Source of the DNA: Erysipelotrichaceae bacterium
Lineage (GTDB): Bacteria; Bacillota_I; Bacilli_A; Erysipelotrichales; Erysipelotrichaceae
DNA length: 18,790 nt
NCBI GenBank assembly: GCA_017418585.1
Contig: JAFONG010000176.1
Coordinates: forward strand, 1-18,790
Direction of reading: 5' to 3'
Shown in pieces: positions 7,965-14,462 of this stretch. The notes beneath the pieces were generated by a model. That model was not told the DNA's origin. It saw nothing but the letters and a program-made list of their open reading frames with translations, and did not search any database. Position 1 is the first letter of the stretch. Every line of letters begins with the position of its first letter. The position numbers and the translations under genes were made by a program.

Positions 7965-10580
7965 ATGGAAAAAAACAAGAGAAAATTCAACAGTGAAGTC
8001 GAGGAGAAACTGACATCTTTTTCTGAAATGCCAAATGAAGAAGTACTCGATCTTTTTTCCGTGAATAATGACGGTCTTTCTCAGGAACAGATCGAAGAAA
8101 GAAGTGAAAAATACGGTCCTAATGTAATATCCACAGGAAACGAGAATTCGATCTTTACTAGACTCAAGGAAGCGATCATCAATCCTTTCAACATCGTTCT
8201 GCTGGCAGTAGTCGCAGTGAGCTATTTTACCGACGTTGTTCTGGCGGATACGCCATCCTATGCGACGATCGTTATGCTGATCATCATCGTCTTCATCTCA
8301 TCTGCTACCTCCTTTGTGCAGGCACAGAAATCCGATGCTGCGGCAAAAGCCCTGCAGGAGATGATCGTAACGAAAGTCAATGTCGTCAGACAGGGCAAGA
8401 AGATGCAGATCTCGATCGAAGACTGTGTTCCCGGAGATCTGGTCATCCTGGGATCGGGAGATCTGATACCTGGTGACGTTCGTTTCATCGAGACGAAAGA
8501 CCTTTTCGTCGATCAGGCCCAGCTGACCGGTGAATCCAATCCGGTAGAAAAATACGCCTATGTGAAAGAAAGCGACAATATTACCGATCTTTCCAATATC
8601 GGTTTTATGGGCTGCGATATCGTATCCGGTTCTGCCAGAGCTATCGTCCTTTTGACCGGAAACAATACTTATTTCGGTACGATGTCAAAAACACTCAACA
8701 ATCAGGGCGATAAATCCGTCTTTGACAAGAACATGGAATCCATCACTTCCTTGCTGATCAGATTCATGCTGGTGATGGTTCCCGTCATCTTCCTGACCAA
8801 TTTCTTTACCAAGCATGTGCTGCTGGATTCCATCATCTTCGCAATCACCATCGCAGTCGGCCTGATGCCGGAGATGCTTCCGGTCATGATCACTTCATCT
8901 CTGGCCAAAGGTGCCATCTCCATGTCAAAAAAGAAAACCATAGTCAAGCAGCTCGGTTCGATACAGACCTTCGGTGAAATGGATATTCTTTGTACAGACA
9001 AGACCGGTACTTTGACCCAGGATGAGATCATCCTTGAAAAGTACCTCGATCCGAAAGGTAACGAAGACCTGCGTGTGCTGCGTCACGCTTTTCTCAACAG
9101 TTATTTCCAGACAGGTCTCAAGAACCTGATGGACAGAGCGATCATTGCCAGAGGAGAAAAAGAAGATCTGGATTATCTGAAACGTTCCTATGTCAGGGAA
9201 GATGAGATCCCATTTGACTTCGCCAGAAGGAAGATGTCGGTCGTCCTGCGCGACCGCAAACTGAAAAGACAGCTGATCACCAAGGGAGCAGTCGACGAGA
9301 TCATAGCCAACTGCGCCTTTGTGGAAGTTGACGGCCAGGTACTGCCGATGGATGAACAGCTGCGGAAAAATGCCTATCAGATCTCAGAAGATAACGGTGC
9401 TGAAGGTATCAGAGTCATCGCTGTCGCTCAGAAAAACGAGATCCCGGCGATCGACCAGTTCTCGCAGGATGACGAAAAGGATATGGTCCTGCTGGGCTTT
9501 ATCGGTTTCCTTGATCCTCCGAAAGAATCTTCGATCTCGGCGATCAAGGCTCTGAAGGACAACGGTATCAGAACTGTCGTCCTGACCGGAGATTCCAAAC
9601 CGGTAGCGATCAATATCTGTAAGCGCATCGGTATTGATGTGACTTACGCCTATTCCGGCAGTGATGTAGAAATGATGAATGACGGCCAGCTGAAGAGTGC
9701 ATGTCAGAAGGCGCAGATTTTCGCCAAGCTCAATCCGCTGCAGAAAAAACGGATTGTTGAGACCTATCAGGATCTCGGCCATGTCGTAGGCTATATGGGT
9801 GATGGCATCAACGATGCACCGCCTCTGAAACAGGCGGATGTCGGAATCTCTGTTGATACAGCCGTTGATATCGCCAAGGAAGTCGCTGATATTATTCTGC
9901 TGGAAAAGGATCTGAATGTATTGGATGAGGGCGTAAAGGAAGGCAGAAGAACTTTCGCCAACATGAACAAGTATCTCAAAATGGCGATTTCCGGAAACTT
10001 CGGAAACATGATATCTGTACTGATTGCTTCGATCTTCCTGCCGTTTTTGCCTTTAAAGCCGGTACACATCCTCATACAGAATATCCTGAATGACTTTGCC
10101 CAGTTTGGCATGCCGTATGACAATGTCGAAGAAGAATACATCGATAAACCGATGGAATGGAATACCGAATCGCTCAAGTCCTTCATGTTCTATTTCGGAC
10201 TGACATCCACGGTACTGGATATCCTATGCTTCCTGGTGCTCTGCTATGTCTTCGGATTCAAGAACATCGAGAAAGCGGAATACTTCCAATGCGGCTGGTT
10301 TATGTTCGGCGTCATCTCACAGACCCTGGTCATCCATACGATCAGGACGCACAAGTTCCCGTTTATCGGTTCAAGAGCCGGCAGGGAACTGACCCTGTCA
10401 ACTTCAGCCGTCGTACTGGTCACGCTTGCCATCGGTCTGACAAGTATCGCTTACATATTTGATATGCATCCGCTGCCATACATCTATGTTCTGTGGCTGG
10501 CGGCGCTGATGGTGGTCTACCTGCTGCTTGCTCAGGCAATGAAGAATATCTATATCAGAAGATTCGGAAAGTGGATCTAG
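7965..10580 (+). CDS. mgtA: Magnesium-translocating P-type ATPase (MgtA family)
   Basis: A P3B-type ATPase that imports Mg2+ across the cytoplasmic membrane at the cost of ATP. The 871-residue protein is close to the 900 or so of enterobacterial MgtA. Visible elements are the actuator motif TGES (188-191), TM4 with GLMPEMLP (P302 to P306), the phosphorylation site DKTGT (D345), the hinge GDGINDAPPL (612-621), and TM5-TM6 with GNFGNMISVLIAS and HILIQNILNDFAQ. The last two match MgtA/MgtB rather than calcium or heavy-metal pumps. The ATG at 7965 has GGAGG at 7952-7956 with 8 nt spacing, and this ribosome binding site lies in the 3' arm of the leader hairpin. The next gene, an MgtE-sensor-like protein, follows after 11 nt and is surely cotranscribed. 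Leader control is likely, with Mg2+ the obvious candidate signal. Confidence 0.93.
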   Translation: MEKNKRKFNSEVEEKLTSFSEMPNEEVLDLFSVNNDGLSQEQIEERSEKYGPNVISTGNENSIFTRLKEAIINPFNIVLLAVVAVSYFTDVVLADTPSYATIVMLIIIVFISSATSFVQAQKSDAAAKALQEMIVTKVNVVRQGKKMQISIEDCVPGDLVILGSGDLIPGDVRFIETKDLFVDQAQLTGESNPVEKYAYVKESDNITDLSNIGFMGCDIVSGSARAIVLLTGNNTYFGTMSKTLNNQGDKSVFDKNMESITSLLIRFMLVMVPVIFLTNFFTKHVLLDSIIFAITIAVGLMPEMLPVMITSSLAKGAISMSKKKTIVKQLGSIQTFGEMDILCTDKTGTLTQDEIILEKYLDPKGNEDLRVLRHAFLNSYFQTGLKNLMDRAIIARGEKEDLDYLKRSYVREDEIPFDFARRKMSVVLRDRKLKRQLITKGAVDEIIANCAFVEVDGQVLPMDEQLRKNAYQISEDNGAEGIRVIAVAQKNEIPAIDQFSQDDEKDMVLLGFIGFLDPPKESSISAIKALKDNGIRTVVLTGDSKPVAINICKRIGIDVTYAYSGSDVEMMNDGQLKSACQKAQIFAKLNPLQKKRIVETYQDLGHVVGYMGDGINDAPPLKQADVGISVDTAVDIAKEVADIILLEKDLNVLDEGVKEGRRTFANMNKYLKMAISGNFGNMISVLIASIFLPFLPLKPVHILIQNILNDFAQFGMPYDNVEEEYIDKPMEWNTESLKSFMFYFGLTSTVLDILCFLVLCYVFGFKNIEKAEYFQCGWFMFGVISQTLVIHTIRTHKFPFIGSRAGRELTLSTSAVVLVTLAIGLTSIAYIFDMHPLPYIYVLWLAALMVVYLLLAQAMKNIYIRRFGKWI

Positions 10581-10591
10581 AAGGGAGTATC

Positions 10592-11605
10592 ATGGCTAAC
10601 AAGATCATCGAAGAAAACATTGAAGAAAGAAATTACACACAAGAGATTTTTGATCTGATCCGCAAGACCAGGAATTCAAAACTGCTTGCCCAGACCCTGA
10701 CCAATTACCATGACAACGATATTGCCGATGCTCTGACTTATCTTTCTCCTGAAGAAAGAAAAAGACTGTACAAGGCAATCGGTATTGAGGCGACCAGCCG
10801 TATCTTTGCCTATCTGGATGAAGATGTCGACAAGTACTTTGCTGAACTGGAAAACGAATCCGCTGCCGATATCTTGGAAGAAATGGATGCCGACGATGCG
10901 ATCGATATCCTGGAAGGACTTGATCAGAAGAAGGCCGATGAGATCATTTCTTTGATCGAACCGGAATCAAAGAGCGATATCGAACTGCTGAAATCCTATA
11001 AGGACAATCAATTCGGTTCTCTGATGACGACTAACTATATCACGCTGGAACATGGAATTGGCATCAAGGCTTCCATTGAACAGCTGATCGAAGAAGCCGA
11101 AGAGAACGACAATATCGAGACCCTTTACATAGAAAAAGACGGCCAGTTCTATGGCGCTCTTACTTTGCGTGATCTGCTGATTACAAAAAAGGATGAAGAT
11201 CTGGAAGACAAGATCATCCTTTCTTACCCGTTTGTATACGATAAGGAAGAAGTAACGGAAGCGGCTATCGATACGTTGGCTGACTACTCCGAGGATTCCA
11301 TACCGGTCTTAAGCAAAGAGACCGGCAAGATCGTCGGCGTTATCACATCCGCTGATATCGTTGAACTGATCAATGAGGATGAAGAAGAGGCCAAAGAAAG
11401 AGCCGTAACGAAAGAGAAGGAAGAAAAGAAACTGAATATTTATCAGACGATCGCTTTCTGTCTGCTGCTTCTGCTGGCGCTGAATACCATCTTCAAGGTT
11501 CTGCCTTCCTATCTTTATCTTGAACTGTTTATCGTGATCGTCGCTGTAGCTTTGCAGCTTTTCGGTCATATGAATGAACAGAAACGCAGAAAAGAAGGGG
11601 TTTAA
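10592..11605 (+). CDS. MgtE-type sensor (N domain plus CBS pair) on a two-helix membrane anchor, no transport domain
   Basis: MgtE is a Mg2+ channel whose cytosolic N and CBS domains sense Mg2+ and gate the pore. This 337-residue protein has the cytosolic part: an acidic helical N domain (about 17-135, with NDIADALTYLSPEER and ADILEEMDADDAIDIL), then FGSLMTTNYITL opening a CBS pair (about 143-265, with FYGALTLRDLL and IVGVITSADIVELI). A charged linker (267-281) leads to only two hydrophobic helices (about 283-304 and 308-326) and a basic end. MgtE normally has five helices forming the pore; no trace of them exists before rimP, 95 nt on. The upstream in-frame extension to 10493 overlaps mgtA; AAGGGAG (10581-10587) supports the ATG at 10592. 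With mgtA 11 nt upstream, a role as Mg2+-sensing partner of the ATPase is plausible but unproven. A homomeric channel built from two helices per subunit cannot be excluded. Confidence 0.85.
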   Translation: MANKIIEENIEERNYTQEIFDLIRKTRNSKLLAQTLTNYHDNDIADALTYLSPEERKRLYKAIGIEATSRIFAYLDEDVDKYFAELENESAADILEEMDADDAIDILEGLDQKKADEIISLIEPESKSDIELLKSYKDNQFGSLMTTNYITLEHGIGIKASIEQLIEEAEENDNIETLYIEKDGQFYGALTLRDLLITKKDEDLEDKIILSYPFVYDKEEVTEAAIDTLADYSEDSIPVLSKETGKIVGVITSADIVELINEDEEEAKERAVTKEKEEKKLNIYQTIAFCLLLLLALNTIFKVLPSYLYLELFIVIVAVALQLFGHMNEQKRRKEGV

Positions 11606-11616
11606 ATGTTTTTCTG

Positions 11617-11645
11617 TTGAAAATTTTTCACAGATGGCATATTAT
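11617..11645 (+). promoter_or_regulatory. Promoter of the rimP-nusA-infB operon
   Basis: TTGAAA (11617-11622) and TATTAT (11640-11645) are separated by exactly 17 nt, a good sigma-A type promoter; transcription would start near 11652. The -35 lies in an imperfect palindrome, CTGTTGAAAA / TTTTTCACAG (11614-11633), which could be an operator or just AT-rich sequence. No hairpin terminator for the mgtA unit is seen before it. Confidence 0.65.
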
Positions 11646-11658
11646 ATTAGAGTATTAT

Positions 11659-11678
11659 AGGAGCGAGTGATCGCTCCT
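11659..11678 (+). promoter_or_regulatory. 8-bp hairpin with GUGA loop at the 5' end of the rimP-nusA leader
   Basis: AGGAGCGA and TCGCTCCT form a perfect 8-bp stem closed by GTGA, a GNRA-type tetraloop. It begins within about ten bases of the predicted transcription start, so it would sit at the extreme 5' end of the operon mRNA, where such hairpins protect against 5'-dependent decay. It is followed by TTAATTGTTGTTTT, which is not a clean T tract, so it is a poor but possible terminator for the upstream mgtA unit. Confidence 0.55.
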
Positions 11679-11691
11679 TAATTGTTGTTTT

Positions 11692-11696
11692 GGAGG
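11692..11696 (+). promoter_or_regulatory. Closely spaced ribosome binding site of rimP
   Basis: GGAGG ends only 3 nt before the ATG at 11700, tighter than the 5-9 nt seen at other genes here. No other in-frame start fits: TTG at 11682 or 11685 lies upstream of the GGAGG, and none occurs just downstream. The ATG is therefore chosen, perhaps with reduced initiation. Confidence 0.5.
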
Positions 11697-11699
11697 ATT

Positions 11700-12137
11700 A
11701 TGGATCTAAGTAGAGTTAAAAAGTCGTTAAAGGAGTTTGTTGAAGAGAAAGGCATGAAGCTGTTCGAGGTGACGTATCACAAGAAAGATGCGACACTGAG
11801 CGTTCTGCTGGATGAGAAGCTGAACATGGATGAACTGGAGAAAATCTCTCAGGAGATCTCGGATCATCTGGATCGGTTCGATGATGAGTTCGATGACAAC
11901 TACCTGCTGGATGTTTCTACGGTCGGTGTTGAAAGACCGATCAGGAATGAAGAGGAACTCCTGGAAGCCATAGGTGCATATATCTATGTCAAGACAAAGG
12001 AGAGAGAGTACTACGGTACATTGAAGTCTTTTGAAGAAGGAACTCTGCTTCTGGAAACAAAAGAAAAAAACAGAACAAAAGATGTTTCCGTAGACTACAG
12101 TCAGATTAAGAGAATACGTTATGCCGTACAGTTTTAA
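11700..12137 (+). CDS. rimP: Ribosome maturation factor RimP
   Basis: RimP binds the 30S subunit during assembly and is needed for efficient maturation. The protein has 145 residues from the ATG at 11700. Its N-terminal alpha/beta domain is seen in KGMKLFEVTYHKKDATLSVLLDEK and the conserved segment NYLLDVSTVGVERPIRNEEEL corresponds to the family motif YxLEVSSPGxDRPL (here TVGVERP). The C-terminal Sm-like barrel runs from about residue 80 to the end. It is the first gene of the operon, 12 nt before nusA, the usual bacterial arrangement. It is preceded by an unusually close GGAGG. Confidence 0.93.
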   Translation: MDLSRVKKSLKEFVEEKGMKLFEVTYHKKDATLSVLLDEKLNMDELEKISQEISDHLDRFDDEFDDNYLLDVSTVGVERPIRNEEELLEAIGAYIYVKTKEREYYGTLKSFEEGTLLLETKEKNRTKDVSVDYSQIKRIRYAVQF

Positions 12138-12149
12138 AGGAGAAGGGTT

Positions 12150-13913
12150 ATGAGTGGCATTAGTTTAAAGAATAAGAACTTTATCGATGGAATGAGGCTG
12201 TTTGAGGAAGACCGTAAAGTCGATCCAGAATTTGTTCTGGAGACGCTGAAAGAAGCGATCGCCAAGACTTATCAGAAGCACATCGATGCACCGGAAGCGA
12301 TGGTCAGAGTCTCTATCGAAAAGAACGAGATGCATGTCTATCATCAGCTGATGGTCGTGGACGACGATACGGAAACATTCGACGAGACACTGGATATTCT
12401 GCTTTCTGAAGCAAAGAAGCTCAATCCGGAAGCCAAGTCAGGCGATATTATCGAGGAAGAAGTCGATTTCAACGAGATCGGCAGAACTTCGATCAACGTA
12501 GCCAAGCAGATGCTGAAGCAGAGGATCAAGGAATACGAGAAACAGCGCGTCTACGATGAATACAAGGATAAGGAATACGATCTGATTTCCGGCATTATCA
12601 AGACGATTGAAGATAAGTTCATTCTTGTCGATATCAAGAATACGATCGGTATTCTTCTGAAGTCGGAACAGATTCCCGGCGAACAGTACAAGGAAGGCCA
12701 GAGTATCCGCTGCGTCATTAAGGAAGTATCCAAGAACTCGAAAGGTTCTCAGGTCGTTTTAAGCAGAGCGGATGCGATCTTTGTCAAGAGACTGTTCGAA
12801 AAGGAAGTTCCGGAAATCGCTCAGGGTCTGGTTGAGATCAAGGCGATCGCCAGAGAAGCCGGCGAGAGAACGAAAATGGCTGTCTACTCAAGAAACGACG
12901 ACGTAGATGCGATCGGCGCATGTATCGGTCCTAGAGGATCCAGAGTACAGGCAGTCATCGGCGAGATCAAAGGCGAGAAAGTCGATGTTTTCGAATGGAA
13001 CGACGATATCGGTGAACTGGTCAAGAATGCCCTGGCTCCGGCTGATGTCAAAGCCTGCTTCTACGCAAGCCCGATGACCGATCCGGAACTGACGGAAGAA
13101 GAGATCGCTGAAAAAGAGAAATACTACAAACGTCCGCTGGTTGTCGTTGTCGACGACGACAAGCTTTCTGTTGCCATCGGTAAGAGAGGCAAGAATGCGA
13201 AACTGGCCGTAAAGCTTACGGGCAGAAAGATCGATATCAAGACGCAGAGCGAGATTGAAGAGCTTGGTCTGGATGTCGATCAGCTGGTTGCGGAATTCAA
13301 GGAAGATCAGATCCGTATCGCCAAGGAAAAGGAACAGAAGAGATTCCTTGAACTGCAAGAGGAAGCAGCCAGACGTAAGGCTGAATTTGAAGAAGAGCTG
13401 GCAGCCAACGATACGGGATTCGATGAGACGACGATTGCGGAGATGGATAAGGACAAGATGGAAGAGATCGTCGATATTCCATCCGAAAGTCTGTCTGAGA
13501 AACCTGAAACCGCTGTTGTAGAAACGAAGGAAGAAACAAAAGAAGAAGAGAAGGCTGCAGAAGAAGAGACTGTCAAGGAAGAAGAACCTGTAGAAAAGCC
13601 TAAGAAACAGCCTAGAAAGCCTCTTACGCCAAAACCTGAATACAAATCCAAGTTCGAGGACTTCGCCGATGCTTCCAAGAAGGAAGAAACAAAGGTTGAG
13701 ACCAGAAAACGTAAGAAGAAGGATGATGAAGACCGTAGAGTAAGAGCTGAAGATCTGGAAAAGAAGGAATACGACGAGAAGTTCAAGCCGGTTTATTCCG
13801 ATGAAGAACTGGAAGAGATTGAAGCTCAGGAAGCGGAAGAATTCGAGAATTCATGGATCAATGACGATGATATCGACTTCGATGAATACGAGGATTACTA
13901 CGAGGAGAACTAA
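12150..13913 (+). CDS. nusA: Transcription termination/antitermination factor NusA with a long acidic C-terminal tail
   Basis: NusA binds RNA polymerase and nascent RNA and modulates pausing, termination and antitermination. Domains in order: N-terminal polymerase-binding domain (about 1-125), S1 domain (about 141-207, from KEYDLISGIIKTIEDKF), KH1 with IGPRGSRVQAV (G260), and KH2 with IGKRGKNAKLAV (G344). After about residue 375 the protein continues for some 210 residues of Glu/Lys-rich, low-complexity sequence ending in a very acidic stretch (DDDIDFDEYEDYYEEN). Bacillus NusA stops soon after KH2 at about 370 residues, and the enterobacterial AR repeats are not recognisable here, so the tail is a lineage feature; mycoplasma NusA proteins are also extended. 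AAAGGAG at 12136-12142 supports the start. rnpM begins directly after the stop codon. Confidence 0.96.
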   Translation: MSGISLKNKNFIDGMRLFEEDRKVDPEFVLETLKEAIAKTYQKHIDAPEAMVRVSIEKNEMHVYHQLMVVDDDTETFDETLDILLSEAKKLNPEAKSGDIIEEEVDFNEIGRTSINVAKQMLKQRIKEYEKQRVYDEYKDKEYDLISGIIKTIEDKFILVDIKNTIGILLKSEQIPGEQYKEGQSIRCVIKEVSKNSKGSQVVLSRADAIFVKRLFEKEVPEIAQGLVEIKAIAREAGERTKMAVYSRNDDVDAIGACIGPRGSRVQAVIGEIKGEKVDVFEWNDDIGELVKNALAPADVKACFYASPMTDPELTEEEIAEKEKYYKRPLVVVVDDDKLSVAIGKRGKNAKLAVKLTGRKIDIKTQSEIEELGLDVDQLVAEFKEDQIRIAKEKEQKRFLELQEEAARRKAEFEEELAANDTGFDETTIAEMDKDKMEEIVDIPSESLSEKPETAVVETKEETKEEEKAAEEETVKEEEPVEKPKKQPRKPLTPKPEYKSKFEDFADASKKEETKVETRKRKKKDDEDRRVRAEDLEKKEYDEKFKPVYSDEELEEIEAQEAEEFENSWINDDDIDFDEYEDYYEEN

Positions 13914-14171
13914 ATGAAGAAGATCCCGATGCGCAGATGTCTGGCAACGAATCAGTCTTTCCCGAAAAAAGATCTATTGCGTATTGTGAGGACTCCGGAA
14001 GGGGAAGTCAAAGTGGATCTGACAGGAAAACTCAACGGCAAAGGTGCATATCTTTCCAGAAACATGGAAGCCCTGCAGATTGCCAGAAAGAAAAAGGTTT
14101 TTGACCGTGCTCTTGAAATAGAAATACCCGAGGAGATCTATCAGGAGATCGAAAGGATCATCAATGGATAA
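13914..14171 (+). CDS. rnpM: YlxR/RnpM family RNA-binding protein
   Basis: A small nucleic-acid-binding protein of the YlxR family, which in Bacillus has been reported to bind and modulate RNase P. The 85-residue sequence keeps the family features: PMRRCLATNQSFPKKDLLRIVRTPEG at the start, then VDLTGKLNGKGAYLS, where the usual GRGAY is GKGAY. ATG follows the nusA TAA with no gap, and GAGGAG at 13902-13907 inside nusA serves as ribosome binding site. Its 3' end overlaps ylxQ by 8 nt. Position between nusA and ylxQ is the standard one in Firmicutes. Confidence 0.92.
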   Translation: MKKIPMRRCLATNQSFPKKDLLRIVRTPEGEVKVDLTGKLNGKGAYLSRNMEALQIARKKKVFDRALEIEIPEEIYQEIERIING

Positions 14172-14448
14172 TGTCCTGCAGCTTCTTGGCCTGGCATACA
14201 GGGCCAGGAAGACAGTGCTGGGAGAAGAAGTCCTGAAGCAGATAAAAAAGGTTAAGATCCTTTTTATCGCTTCAGATGCTTCCGAAAAGAGCAGGGAACG
14301 CTATGAGAAGAAGTGCAGTTTCTATGAAATACCGCATATCGATCGCTTCGATGGATCGCAGCTTTCCGAAGCTCTCGGCAAGCGTAACGTGAAGTTCGTC
14401 GGAATAACCGATCAGGGTTTTGCAAGGACACTGCTGAATAAGATTTAA
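14164..14448 (+). CDS. ylxQ: YlxQ, L7Ae-family RNA-binding protein
   Basis: A 94-residue L7Ae/L30e-fold protein; the family binds RNA and YlxQ is thought to act on ribosomal or RNase P RNA, without a settled role. The N-terminal LLGLAYRARKTVLGEE corresponds to the family motif LLGLAxRAGKxxxGEE; the motif glycine is arginine here (R15). The middle KILFIASDASEKSRERYEKK and late KFVGITDQGFARTLLN also match. The start overlaps the end of rnpM by 8 nt, so translation is probably coupled. infB follows after 14 nt. Confidence 0.9.
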   Translation: MDNVLQLLGLAYRARKTVLGEEVLKQIKKVKILFIASDASEKSRERYEKKCSFYEIPHIDRFDGSQLSEALGKRNVKFVGITDQGFARTLLNKI

Positions 14449-14462
14449 GAAGGAGGAATGCC

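Noticed and set aside
10493..10591. Upstream in-frame extension of the MgtE-like protein by 33 residues
   Set aside because: It lies inside the end of mgtA, has no ribosome binding site, and the extra residues do not resemble the MgtE N domain. The ATG at 10592 has AAGGGAG at the right distance.
11606..11640. Intrinsic terminator directly after the MgtE-like gene
   Set aside because: The only inverted repeat (11614-11633) is AT-rich with a central mismatch, has no T tract after it and overlaps the rimP -35 element.
11674..11695. CTCC of the leader hairpin pairing with GGAG of the rimP ribosome binding site as a translational switch
   Set aside because: Only four pairs, against an 8-bp competing hairpin; too weak to propose.
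11682..11699. TTG start for rimP 18 nt upstream of the chosen ATG
   Set aside because: It would place the GGAGG inside the coding sequence and add residues not seen in the family.
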